Shown piece after piece: positions 54,766-64,000 of a stretch of 64,000 nt of DNA. Origin of the DNA: Valencia hispanica (lineage: Eukaryota > Chordata > Actinopteri > Cyprinodontiformes > Valenciidae); contig OY747703.1 in NCBI GenBank assembly GCA_963556495.2, positions 30,094,796 through 30,158,795 on the forward strand. Reading direction: 5' to 3'. Position 1 is the stretch's first letter; each line of letters begins with the position of its first letter. The notes beneath the pieces are model-generated. The model saw only the letters and a program-made list of their open reading frames with translations, had not been told where the DNA came from and did no database searches. The translations under genes were made by a program, and so were the position numbers.

Positions 54766-55369
54766 TGCTGCTTCATGTCCTAAATAAGAAATCAAAAAAA
54801 AGTTTATAAAAAGAGCAACACAAAAACTTTTAAAAAATTCATTTGGTTTTGGCCAACAAAGAGTGACATTCCCTTCCAGATCCACCAGAATTGTCCTTAT
54901 AAAATAAAAAGAAAATAAGTGAAGATGAGCAACATGGCAACTGTGTTAATTAACACAAGATATTACTGAGATAACAGGTTCTGTAGTTTTTGAGGCTTAA
55001 TAAGACTCCTCTAAGCATAAGGTGTGCAACTGGATTTATTCTTTTACCTACATGCCACCGTGGCCCAATTTTGCCCCTGTAAAGAGGTAATAATTTCTCC
55101 TAAAAAGAACTGTCTTTTTTTCTTTATTTGCAAAAACCAAAATTAGCTGTATATAAGCGGGGCAACACACAGATAACCATTAGACTAACATACGAGCTCG
55201 TTTACGAGTGACGGTTTACAAAATAATATTAAAATACATGTCTATACCAACAACAAAAGCCAAACAACACAACTGCTTTAAGTTTTTAATTTTTGAAACC
55301 ACCAGATTTGAATGTTCTTACTTTTAAAACTGTACCCCCGTCCCGCTTCGCCTCCTGCTTCGTCTGCCA

Positions 55370-55596
55370 TTGTTGCTGGAACAAAAATCTCCTGTTCGGC
55401 CTGAAATGCATTTTGGGATATGGAGAGCGTTGAAGGATACACCTGACCCATCCTTCAAATCGGGGAAAAGAAGGACGGATTTGTGGGCCGCATTTGAAGG
55501 AGTCACGGACACAGCCTTTGTCTTTATTCACACGAGCCACATTGTTCCCCTCCTTCTACTTGAATAATGCTGGTTTCAAGTCAACCGGTTGCAACT
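55370..55596 (-). other. minus-strand leader region inside right TIR boundary
   Basis: On the minus strand an ATG at about 55368 (MADEAGGEAG) precedes a donor-like AAAAGTAAGA near 55325, mirroring the left side. It may be the start of a second, convergent transcript of the element. No domain can be identified. Confidence 0.2.
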
Positions 55597-56139
55597 TCAT
55601 TTGCTTGCAATGCTGCCCTCTACTGGACAAGTCACGTTTTGTAGTTAAACTGGCAGTGGGACGTACGCATGCGCATTACAATCTCAAAGTTTTAGCCCCA
55701 CCTCCTCTGGGACAAAATCAGCTCACACACACACTAGTACAAGGCTCTCATTCATACTCGTATAATCTCACACATACACTAGTATTATCTCTCATTCATA
55801 CTAGTATAAGCTCACACATACACTAGTATTATCTCTCATTCATACTAGTATAAGCTCACACAAACACTAGAATTATCTCTCATTCATACTAGTATAAGCT
55901 CACACATACACTAGTGTTATCTCTCATTCATACTAGTATAAGCTCACTAGTAGATACACTAGTATGAACCCTAAAAGCTTGTGTGTGCATCAATTTTGCT
56001 ATGTGTGAGTGAAATTTCAGTAGCATTTATGGGTGATATTATGAATTTTGAGTAAGTGTGAGGATGCTGTTAGTGGTGTATGCATGGTTTTAGTGGTGTG
56101 AGTGAGAGAGAAAGATACTTTTTGTCCTATACGGCACCT
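55597..56139. repeat. right terminal inverted repeat of long-TIR element
   Basis: Inverted copy of 52836-53329 with five iterons (55740-55960) instead of four, which accounts for its extra ~44 bp. Confidence 0.85.
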
Positions 56140-57006
56140 CATATTCTTTTTTTTTGGCATTTTTACAAAATATTTCTATTTTGGTCTCATCTGACCACAT
56201 CACATTCTTCCAATCCTCCTCTGGATCATCCAGATGGTCTCTGGTAAACTTTAGATGGGCCTGGACATGTGCTGGCCCATCAGTGAAGCATGCAGTGAAG
56301 CAGGGAGACTGCAGGATTTTAATCCACGATGACGTAGTGTGTTACTAACAGTAACATTTGTTACTGTAGTTCCAGCTCTCTTTAGGTCATTGACCAGTTC
56401 TGGGCTGTTTCCTCACCGTTCTTAAGATCATTTGTACCCCACATGGTGAGATCTTGGATGGAGCCCCAGGTCGAGGGAGATTGTCAGTGATCTTTTATTT
56501 ATTCCATTTTCTATTAATTGGTCCAACAGTTGATATTTTCTCACCAAATGGCTTGCCTACTGTAGATTGGCTCATCCCAGTCTTGTGCAGGTGTACAATC
56601 TTGTCCCTGGTGTTCTTGGACAGCTCTCTGGTCATGGCCATGGTGGACGTTGGAGTCTGACTGTTTGAAGGTGTTAACAGGTGTCTTTTATACAGATAAT
56701 GAGTTCAAGCTGTTCCCATTGATACAGGTAACTGGTGGAGAATAGAAGAGCTTCTTAAAGAAGAAGTAACAGGTCTGTGAGAGCCAAAATTCTTGCTTGG
56801 TTCTAGGTGCTAAATACTTATTTTCTCCACCATTATACAAATAAAGTCTTTAAAAAAATCATACAATGTGATTTTCTGGATTTGTTTTACTTTCTTTCTC
56901 TCACAGTTGAAGTGTACCTATGATGAAAATTACAGACCTCTCTCATCTTTTTAAATGGGACAACTTGCACAACTGGTGGCGGCTAAATACTTTTTTGACC
57001 CACTTT

Positions 57007-57688
57007 GTCTTTGGACTGTCGGAGGAGGCTGGAGTACCCATAGAGAATCCATGCATGCATGGGGAGAACATGTAAACTTCATGCTACAGTGCGAACCACT
57101 GTTTCATTGTGCAGCCCTTTGGGCAATGATATAATGTAAATTTCAACATGAATTACAATGGAATTTTTTGTAGCATATTGAGAACATTTACAACATCCAC
57201 ATTAACACAAAGTTAAAACATATTCCTCAGCAGAATCTCTTTGTGAGTATACCAGTTATCAAATTACTGTACTCTAGACAGGGTAAGTCATGATAAGGTT
57301 CAATTAATGTTGTCCGATGTCTGATTTTTGAGCAGCTGACATTGAGAAACAAAGACTATAAAAGCTGCTGCTGGTGCTTGTGATCACAAGTGCAAATACA
57401 TATTTCTAATTTCCAACAAGCTAAAAGTGATGTTATTAGGCAAAGCTCCTACCTCGTTGCTTGCTCAATTTTAGTGACTCAATAAATACCTGAGAACATT
57501 GCTATTAATAATAAAGTAGAAAATAAAAAAATGTTATGAGATGAAGGTAAAGTTAGTAAGATGCTAATATGCCTTAATGAATGTGTTGTCAAAGGCCCTT
57601 GATAAATCAATCAAAAACATCAACATCAACTAAACAGAGTTGTGTTTTTCCGAGTGTTTGAGATTGACTTTAAACACCAAAGCCTCCA
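57007..57688. other. non-coding, nothing recognised
   Basis: No gene or repeat identified. Confidence 0.35.
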
Positions 57689-58353
57689 AAGCCTGGATTA
57701 TACTTCTCCGTCAGCAAGTTTGCACCCACACGCAGACTTATTGATGGAAATATTTTCAGTTTATACTTCTCCGTCAGTGTGCTAGTGTTGCAAAGTAATT
57801 CTCCACCAGGACAGCAGGGGGGCAGACCATTTCTGGAGGGTCTGCCTACCATTGTAGTAACGTCTCTGGTTGAAGAAAGTTTATTTACTTAAGCTTGTAA
57901 ACGCACATTCACTCAAGGAGCAATGGCCAAAAGAGAGCAAGTTTTGACTGAGCTGGAAAGCTTTTAACTAGAAGTTCAGCTCACAGAATACTCAAAAATC
58001 GCATGGAAACAAACAAACACAGTGGTCTGTTTTGTTGTTTTCTACACCTCCTGTTGTTCAAAATCACCAAAGAACCATATTAGATGAACTGGCCTTGCAA
58101 TATAAAGCATCTAGAGCTCTAAAGCTGCAATGACTACTTATTACATCAACTATAGAGCACTGCTCTGGTGAAATGATCTTGGGCTGATGTTGAGCTGACC
58201 AATTACAGACGTGCACTCTCCGTTTCGTTCGACGGATAGTTAGAAAATAGGGCTCTACTCCGTGTGTCCATGCGTAGGTTACTGAGAGACCTTGTGTCAA
58301 CGGATAATGGCATTGCATCTATCTGTTCCGACATAGACGTATAAACTAGGCTT
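57689..58353. mobile_element. Harbinger-type MITE
   Basis: Termini AAGCCTGGATTATACTTCTC and (inverted) AAGCCTAGTTTATACGTC match the AGCCTGG-TTATACTTCT-CGTC ends of fish PIF/Harbinger MITEs. 665 bp, no transposase. An internal partial copy of the terminus (TTTATACTTCTCCGTCAGTG) lies at 57759. The usual 3-bp target duplication is not clear. Confidence 0.65.
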
Positions 58354-58699
58354 AAGTCACATACATAGTCCTTTTAATGTTCTCTTTAATGATTCACAGT
58401 TACATTCAAAGCATATGTTGTCTTAGATTGCCATCTGCAGTAATCCCCCCCTCTTCAGAATGAACTGCCTTTGCTGCTTTACTGACCAGTTAATGATAGA
58501 GTAAAAAATGATGACTGCCTATAAAAACATCCACTGGCTTATTTGCTGGGTGGAGACTGTTTTATATAAAGGGAGTTGAAGACAAAGGGAGACTGAACAA
58601 ATGTTCAGTTTTTCCTACTCCATTATCATGGGACTTTATAGCAAAACTGTCCACAGTTCTGAATATAAATTGATCAAATGAAATGCATATATCAGTAGA
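58354..58699. other. non-coding, nothing recognised
   Basis: No feature recognised; may be the decayed upstream end of the LINE fragment. Confidence 0.35.
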
Positions 58700-59215
58700 T
58701 CTGGCTATGGTTAGAACTCATTTATTCCCATTCAATCTGTGGTTGGCCTGGCACATGAACAATTAGACACTCTTGATCTAGTTCTTTACTATGGAGCTTG
58801 TCTGGACAATATTGAGATCCATGAGACATGTATATCAGACCATCTGCCTGTTTTGTTTTCTACCAAGGTCCCTTCTTCTGAAGAAAAAGAAAACATTCAC
58901 TCCACCCTGCAGTTCCTGTATTAAGTCCTCTACTGCTTCTCAGTTTTCTGCAGCTTTCATTGACGGGTTACTTCTTACTGTGGACAGTAGAAATGTTCAT
59001 GATCTTTTAACCATGTTTAATTTCACATGCTTGGATATTTTGGACACCGTAGCACCTCTCAAAATCAGTCAAAAATAAACACTCAGAACCCTGGCTGAAT
59101 GAAGCTATTCTCGCGTTCAGGTTTTAATGTAGACGATCTGAGAGGATGTGGAAGAACAGCAAGATATGTCTCTATGTATATAGCTCTAATTCCCAACACA
59201 TGTCATCTCAAACCA
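58700..59215 (+). mobile_element. L2-type LINE endonuclease C-terminus fragment
   Basis: Plus-strand frames 58739-58924 and 58791-59078 read EQLDTLDLVLYYGACLDNIE, then ISDHLPVLFST (the SDHLP motif that holds the final catalytic His of the apurinic-type endonuclease). A frameshift follows, then ASQFSAAFIDGLLLTVDS, and CLDILDTVAPLKI, the linker. The fragment ends near CRRSERMWKNS. The RT is missing. Confidence 0.78.
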
Positions 59216-60388
59216 CTTTACAAGTAATGTAATGTCAGTTAAATCATACATACATTCCAATTAATCTTTTAGTTCATTATTCCAATCAGTTTAAAAGTTT
59301 TGTTGGAGCCCAGCAAATTTCATCAAGTCATTGACTTGCAGCATTCCATCCTCCTGAATGAACATTCAGCGACAGTAGAAAAAATTTTCATTCTTGATTA
59401 ACTTTCTCCTAGTAACAGATATGTCGATATTTACTCATCCTAATGCATTTCACTAATGTTGAAAATTTCTCATAAGAGTTTATTACGGATATGTAATTTC
59501 AAAATCTCTTAGGAAGTTTTCTGACACCATAAATCTATGCCACAAAAAATTAAGACAGCTCTGTAGGTAAAAGGAGGTCCAACTGGGTACCAGCATGGTG
59601 TATATTAGAAATTGGTCAGGGAGTGGATGGACAGGCAGAAATAAATATCGATGTAATATCAAGTGCTTCACTTGAAAAAATTCTCCAATAGAAAGCAACA
59701 TTGCATTACTACTTTCTACAAAGTAAATAAAAATTGGATGGTTATTTAAGTTATTCTATTAACCAAATATTAATTTAAACAATCACTTTTATCCCTACAC
59801 CCTAAAACTCAAAGAAATAATAAAAATTATTGTTAGTGTATTTCTATATTTCTAAGCCATTACATTGCAAATGTTCAAACTCAAATGCGGTAAAGACAGG
59901 TTATCAGGTCAGCTTGATAATTCCAATGGAAAGGTCTTGCTACATGTTTATGTTATTTAATGTCTACTCATGTAAAAACCTAATACACTGGTTTAACAGT
60001 TACAATGCCCCATGTAAAGTTAATATTATAAGAACAGGAAGCTATCTTAGTTTCTTAAATGAACTCTGGATCCCAGAGAAAATGACAGATAAAATATACG
60101 TTACTACCATGCCATTTTGTCATGGCGCTGTGCAGAAAGAGTTGAGAGGAACGGTCTAGGAGGAACTGAAGCATAATATACAGTTCTTCCCTCCAATCAT
60201 ATGCTAAACTTGCAGGCTAATTCTCAAACACAAACTTACACACATCCACTTCCCAGCTGCTCCCTTGGACTCTGCTGGTGTCTCTTTGACCAGCTTAATA
60301 TTGGCAGAATAAGGGAGCTAATCTACTCTAGAGTAAGTCATACACACATTTATATAAGTATGTATGCATGCTCTCTTCTGCACAAGAG
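59216..60388. other. non-coding, nothing recognised
   Basis: AT-rich, short chance frames only. Confidence 0.35.
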
Positions 60389-60404
60389 CACACACACGCA
60401 CACG

Positions 60405-60447
<43 letters not shown>

Positions 60448-60457
60448 ACGCACACGC

Positions 60458-60490
<33 letters not shown>
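60389..60490. repeat. microsatellite (CA)n with CG interruptions
   Basis: About 100 bp of CA with periodic CGCACA units (CACGCACACGCACACG), which give several CpGs. Frames on both strands across it are artefacts. Confidence 0.95.
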
Positions 60491-60493
<3 letters not shown>

Positions 60494-61384
60494 CCATCAG
60501 GCTGTTGCACAATAAGCAGTGCAGGCATGAATTTGCCAAACCCTTGGCCCAAAGTTGCCCCTTCGGCATGGCATGAATAATGGATAAGTGATCACGGGGT
60601 GCCATCAAATAATAACAGAGTACTCAGACATATCCAAGCACACAGCAGCCCACCCACCCCCGTACATTCACACACATAAGAGCCTCCAGCTGTGAACTCC
60701 TGCCATGTGGGAGTGGAACCAGTAGTAATGCAAAATGCCATCGTTGAATAATTCTGTTTCTGAAGGATTATTTAATCTCCAAAATGGTTGGGAGTTGTGT
60801 TGTAGGAACCATGTGAAATTCCTTAACAAAAACAACTATAACTAAAATGTTCAACATTAAGTTCTGAATGGTAAAACAAGTGATAGGTTCCATTACCATT
60901 TTCAGGGAAACATTTTGCTTCAAGTGCAAATAAGAAGAGATATGACGAATGCTGAATGTTTTTCAGCATGTTTTGTTGTATCTTTGATGATTAAAACCAT
61001 GAAGTACCTTTTTGCCTTTACAAATGGAGAGGAGCCAGGGGGCATACATGAAAATAAAGATGTAGGTGCTGTCCTTGGTTACTCAAAAATTTAATTATTG
61101 TATATATATCAACATATAAAATACATATCAGTAAAAATATTTTTATGTCAAAACGCTACTACAGAGCTAGCTTTAACTGTACATAGTATAGCATTTATTA
61201 TGACTGTTACTTTTCATTAATACAAAGAACAATAGCAAAACTTGGATAACTCTCAATATAAGATATTTTACTTCCACATTACTGTTTAGTTTTTTTATTG
61301 ATATCAAATAATTTGGTTTAATATGAGTTTAAATTATCTTCAGTTAGTAATATATAAATGAATACAACAACTATAAACTGGTGT
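60491..61384. other. non-coding, nothing recognised
   Basis: No feature recognised. Confidence 0.35.
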
Positions 61385-61849
61385 ATTTTATCTGAATTTT
61401 ATGCAAGAGATCAACATAAAGTAGAGCATAACTATGATGCGGTAAGAAAATGATACAGGCTCTTCCTTTTTTTCACAAAATATGCACTCTGTGGGTTTGC
61501 ATGTGTATTCAACTCTGTTGAGTCAAGACTCAATGGGGTTGAACCAAATTTGGGGTATTTGTCTTCACCAGCTTTGCACATCTAGAGTGTGAAAGGTTTG
61601 TCAATTCTTCTTTGGAAAATATCTCAAGCTCAGTTAGATTGGAGGAAAGCCTCTGTCAGTTGTGAAGTCTTGCCACAGCCTCTCAGATCTGGACTTTGAC
61701 TGAGCCATTTTGAACCAGAAATATCATTGGATCTAAACTATTCCATTGGAGCTCTGGCTGTATGTTAAGGGTGTTTTTCTTTTTTGGTTCATCCCAATTT
61801 TGTTCCGTCCATCTGTCCAACAACTCTGACAGAGTTTCTCTGCCCCTAA

Positions 61850-62035
61850 TGAAGAAATGTTTCATGGTAGGGATATTGTGGTCACGTTGATGGGCAGCTG
61901 TGGCTACAATGTAGTTTGCCATCATCAGTGTGTGAATGTGTGTGTGAATGGGTGAATGACTGAATGTAGTGTGAAGCGCTTTGGGGTCCTCAAGGACGAA
62001 ATAAAGCACTATAAAGTACATGCCATTTACCATTT
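61850..62035 (+). mobile_element. SINE-like insertion with LINE-type tail
   Basis: GCAGCTGTGGCTACAATGTA, then GTGTGAATGGGTGAATGACT, and GTGAAGCGCTTTGGGGTCCT followed by AAAGCACTATAAAGTACATG, is a very common fish 3' tail motif. Its match to the Tc1 consensus is interrupted exactly here. Confidence 0.6.
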
Positions 62036-62350
62036 GATGTACAGTGTTAATTTTTGTACCACATGTAGAATTTCGGCCAAATAGATTAGGTTTGGTCTCA
62101 TCAGACCAATGCACTTTCTTTCACATGTTCGTTGTTTCAATGTTTGCTTTGTTCTCCCCTCAGTTTTTTTGACACTTCTTTTATGAACACCAGATTTGCA
62201 GAGTGCAAGACCACTAGCTGTTCTTTTAAAAGATTAACAGAAGTGAGCTATGGGTTTTTGCAGCTCCTCCAGAGTTACCATGGGCCTCTTGGCTATTTCA
62301 CTGATTAACCTTCTCCTTTAGTTTTAATTCCTTAAGTTTAGGACATAAAT

Positions 62351-63080
62351 ATGGAGGACTACGGGGGTTACTAGAAAAGCAATACAGCATTTTGACGATG
62401 AGTGCTTAATTGTGAATTAAAAATATAGATTGTAAATATAATTTCAAATTCAACAATTAATCTATACCAAAAAAAGACAAATTTGAAAAGCATTTTGTAA
62501 TTTCACATTTTAAATTGAAATACTAAAGAGGAATTGCAAATTGTATTTATTATTTGATTATAAAATACTGCGATTTGAAAATAAAATTTCAAATCCTATT
62601 TCAAAACGGAGAATTAAATAAAACAATTAATAAATGAGATTGTAAATATCTTTCCTTTTCATACATTTAAAAAAGTTATTCCCTTTTCTACATTCGTTTT
62701 CTCTTTCCGGCTTCCATTTTCAAATCCTTTTTGCAATTGCATTTCCTAAATGGTTTCCCCTCTCCTTTTAGCATTCGAGTGACCCTCCTGGTCCCTGAGC
62801 ACACTGAAAACCAAGTTCAACCAATCACAGCTGCTCCTCGAACGTAACCAGCTCTCTCATATCACAGTATTTAATAATCAAATAATAAATACAATTAGCT
62901 ATTCCTCTTTAGTATTTCAATTTAAAATGTGTAATTACAAAATGCTTTTCAAATGTGTCTTTTTTTGTATGGATTAATTGTTGAATTTGAAATTATATTT
63001 AGCAATCTATATTTTTTATTCACAAGCACTCGTCGTCAAAATGCTGTATTGCTTTTCCAATGACCCCCGTAGTCCTCCAT
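62351..63080. mobile_element. 730-bp palindromic MITE, 8-bp target duplication
   Basis: Terminal inverted repeats of about 225 bp, starting ATGGAGGACTACGGGGGT, with well over 90% identity. ACATAAAT at 62343-62350 is repeated exactly at 63081-63088. No open frame. The 8-bp duplication suits hAT or P superfamily transposition. The ~280-bp centre is AT-rich with a GC-richer part (62755-62860) containing CCAATCACAG. Confidence 0.85.
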
Positions 63081-63170
63081 ACATAAATGTGTCGGTCAGT
63101 TTTCCTAGGAAATTGGATTCAGTCTTACACTTTGGTAGGTTTATGTGGTGTTCTTTTGTAGTCATGGTAA

Positions 63171-63620
63171 TCTTAGCATCCCCTTCTCTAACATGATCAT
63201 GAAAACTTGGGAGAAACATGGGAAAACAGTATTCAGAAGCCTAATTTGTATAATCATGAATCCTAAATAAAAGGTATAAACTATGCTGTAGCTTTAATGC
63301 ATTTTTTTCTTATACGTGTCAGTATGCTAAGTTCATCTTCACATCATTAAAGCAGCTCAAAATGTCTTAGACCATAATACTGACACAAAGTATGAAAGCA
63401 AAGTTAAATGTTTGTGGCAAGAACAAGTGCTCTTTTTCATCAAAGATCTACGAACCCAACATTATAGGCTCAGTACCAGATTACATAAAGACATGTGCAA
63501 GTGAAACATACTAAATTCATAAAATAGCTACAAAATATTATTTGGCATATTGTACATTCATAGCAGTTTAAAGATAGTTGGAAAGTATTTTTAACTTTGT
63601 AAGGTTTATCAGTGATAAAT
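63171..63620. other. non-coding, nothing recognised
   Basis: No feature recognised. Confidence 0.35.
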
Positions 63621-63624
63621 AACT

Positions 63625-63954
63625 TCACACTTTTGGTTTTGTCAAGTTGATAATACTCGGCCACACTTGTACTGCTAAAACCGTGAAAAAATTATAAATG
63701 GAAAAGAAATATGAAGGACCCGGAAAAGTATGTGACAAGCGCAAACACTTAGGAAAAGAAATTGGAGGATGCAACATTTCCATGCTGGTTGTCTGCACAA
63801 GATGAAGTGATAGAAGAAAGACTAATGCTAGCAGCCAGAAAACCAGCCAGGGGTGGTGGGGTGGGGTGCCAGGGGTGGGAGCAAGCCAAGCCCAGGAGCG
63901 GCAGCATGGCCCTGGGTCAGTCTGCTCCAAACTCCCCCACTGATCTTCATCCAA
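63625..63954 (-). CDS. weak candidate for a host exon with leader-like helix
   Basis: A minus-strand frame of about 109 codons in a locally GC-rich, repeat-free patch. After a short N-terminus it has PWLVFWLLALVFLLSLHLVQ, a strongly hydrophobic run of ~20 residues like a signal peptide or membrane anchor, then polar residues (TTSMEMLHPPISFPK). The C-terminal part is AT-rich and probably intron. I recognise no family. Length and a single hydrophobic run are within what chance allows; without conservation data this remains a guess. Confidence 0.2.
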   Translation of the reverse strand: MDEDQWGSLEQTDPGPCCRSWAWLAPTPGTPPHHPWLVFWLLALVFLLSLHLVQTTSMEMLHPPISFPKCLRLSHTFPGPSYFFSIYNFFTVLAVQVWPSIINLTKPKV

Positions 63955-64000
63955 TTAGCAAGGACTTCCATCTGCTGCCTGGAGAGACACACAAACACAT
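63955..64000. other. window edge, nothing recognised
   Basis: Too short to interpret. Confidence 0.3.

Larger units (their letters stand above)
52836..56139. mobile_element. 3.3-kb long-TIR DNA element, unclassified
   Basis: Inverted terminal repeats of about 494 bp (left) and 543 bp (right), roughly 90% identical, start AGGTGCCGTATAGGAC. Each TIR has an outer unique part (~190 bp), an array of 44-bp iterons and an inner part with a TATA-like box. TATTCT occurs on both sides (52824-52829 and 56143-56148) and may be the target duplication, with a few extra bases on the left. The 2.3-kb middle encodes no recognisable transposase. Termini do not match the Tc1, Harbinger or hAT ends I know. Confidence 0.75.
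52600..56700 (-). pseudogene. Tc1-like transposase, interrupted
   Basis: Minus-strand remnants lie on both sides of the nested element. The right side (56150-56700) encodes the DNA-binding and N-terminal part. The left side (52600-52835) encodes the middle ([20 protein letters not shown]) joined, after a deletion near 52685, to the C-terminus ([17 protein letters not shown]). The second catalytic Asp and the Glu region lie in the deleted part. Not functional. Confidence 0.75.
52376..57006 (-). mobile_element. Tc1-like transposon, split by a long-TIR element
   Basis: CAGTGGGGCAAAAAAAACAT follows TA at 52374-52375; the far end reads AAATACTTTTTTGACCCACT near 57004. Subterminal AGGTACATTTCAGTTGTGAG and its inverted counterpart at ~56910 confirm the pair. 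Same family as 12411-16033. Transposase is on the minus strand and is interrupted by the 3.3-kb element at 52836-56139. Confidence 0.87.
61385..63170 (-). mobile_element. Tc1-like transposon relic with two nested inserts
   Basis: Decayed copy of the ACAGTGCCTTG-family. It shows TTTTATGCAAGAGATCAACA, GCTTTGCACATCTAGAGTGT, GGACTTTGACTGAGCCATTT, TTTGGTCTCATCAGACCAAT, and TGCAGCTCCTCCAGAGTTAC, in the order of the family consensus. The minus-strand frame near 62114 reads HWSDETKPNLFG, the transposase segment with the first DDE Asp. A SINE-like piece (~61850-62035) and a palindromic element (62351-63080) interrupt it. Ends are approximate. Confidence 0.75.

Overview
The window looks like a repeat-dense, AT-rich intergenic or intronic stretch of a teleost (ray-finned fish) genome. 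The evidence is the set of recognisable element families: Rex1/Babar, Rex3 (RTE clade), L2/Maui and Nimb/I-type LINEs, several Tc1-like transposons, a Harbinger-type MITE, Gypsy-type LTRs, a tyrosine-recombinase element, and long CA/TG/AT microsatellites. I find no convincing host protein-coding gene, rRNA, tRNA or CRISPR array. The open frames of any length are transposon pol/gag remnants or by-products of tandem repeats. One weak candidate for a host exon (a hydrophobic, leader-like segment in a locally GC-rich patch) lies near the right edge, on the minus strand.

Layout. 0.6-1.5 kb: a 52-bp minisatellite and an inverted-repeat structure around a compound microsatellite. 4.1-7.3 kb: a minus-strand Nimb/I-type LINE with a perfect 11-bp target-site duplication and two internal deletions. 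7.3-12.4 kb: AT-rich dispersed repeats, a TG microsatellite, a 32-bp tandem repeat, two 280-bp near-identical direct repeats, and a 440-bp insertion between 9-bp direct repeats. 12.4-16.4 kb: a Tc1-like transposon split by a complete non-autonomous LTR element, then a solo LTR. 18.0 kb: a Rex3 3' end. 22.7-27.4 kb: an L2-like fragment, a tyrosine-recombinase element with split direct repeats, then a 5'-truncated Rex1 LINE with an uninterrupted 600-codon frame. 30.2-30.9 kb: a GC-rich island. 33.6-38.3 kb: a solo LTR, an L2-type LINE 3' end, and a Tc1 broken by another LTR element. 39.4 kb: a minisatellite. 42.9-51 kb: a Tc1 end, a minus-strand Rex1, a dispersed repeat with (ATATT)n, and two L2/Maui copies. 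52.4-57 kb: a Tc1 split by a 3.3-kb long-TIR element. 57.7-63.2 kb: a Harbinger MITE, an L2 endonuclease fragment, a CA array, and a Tc1 relic carrying a SINE-like insert and a 730-bp palindromic element.

No genes cooperate here in the operon sense. What is organised is the nesting. Four of the five Tc1-like relics carry later insertions, which gives a relative order of transposition. The most interesting structures are: (1) the LTR element at 12980-15135, whose primer-binding site is complementary to its own predicted 5' RNA end (Tf1/sushi-like self-priming) and which has a gag-like start but a minisatellite in place of pol; (2) the tyrosine-recombinase element at 23359-25537, with A1-ORF-B1-A2-B2 split repeats but no reverse transcriptase; (3) the 3.3-kb element at 52836-56139, with ~500-bp inverted repeats containing 44-bp iterons and an inward-facing TATA box; (4) the 62351-63080 palindromic element with a perfect 8-bp target duplication. 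Family assignments rest on recalled motifs and layout, not on database searches.
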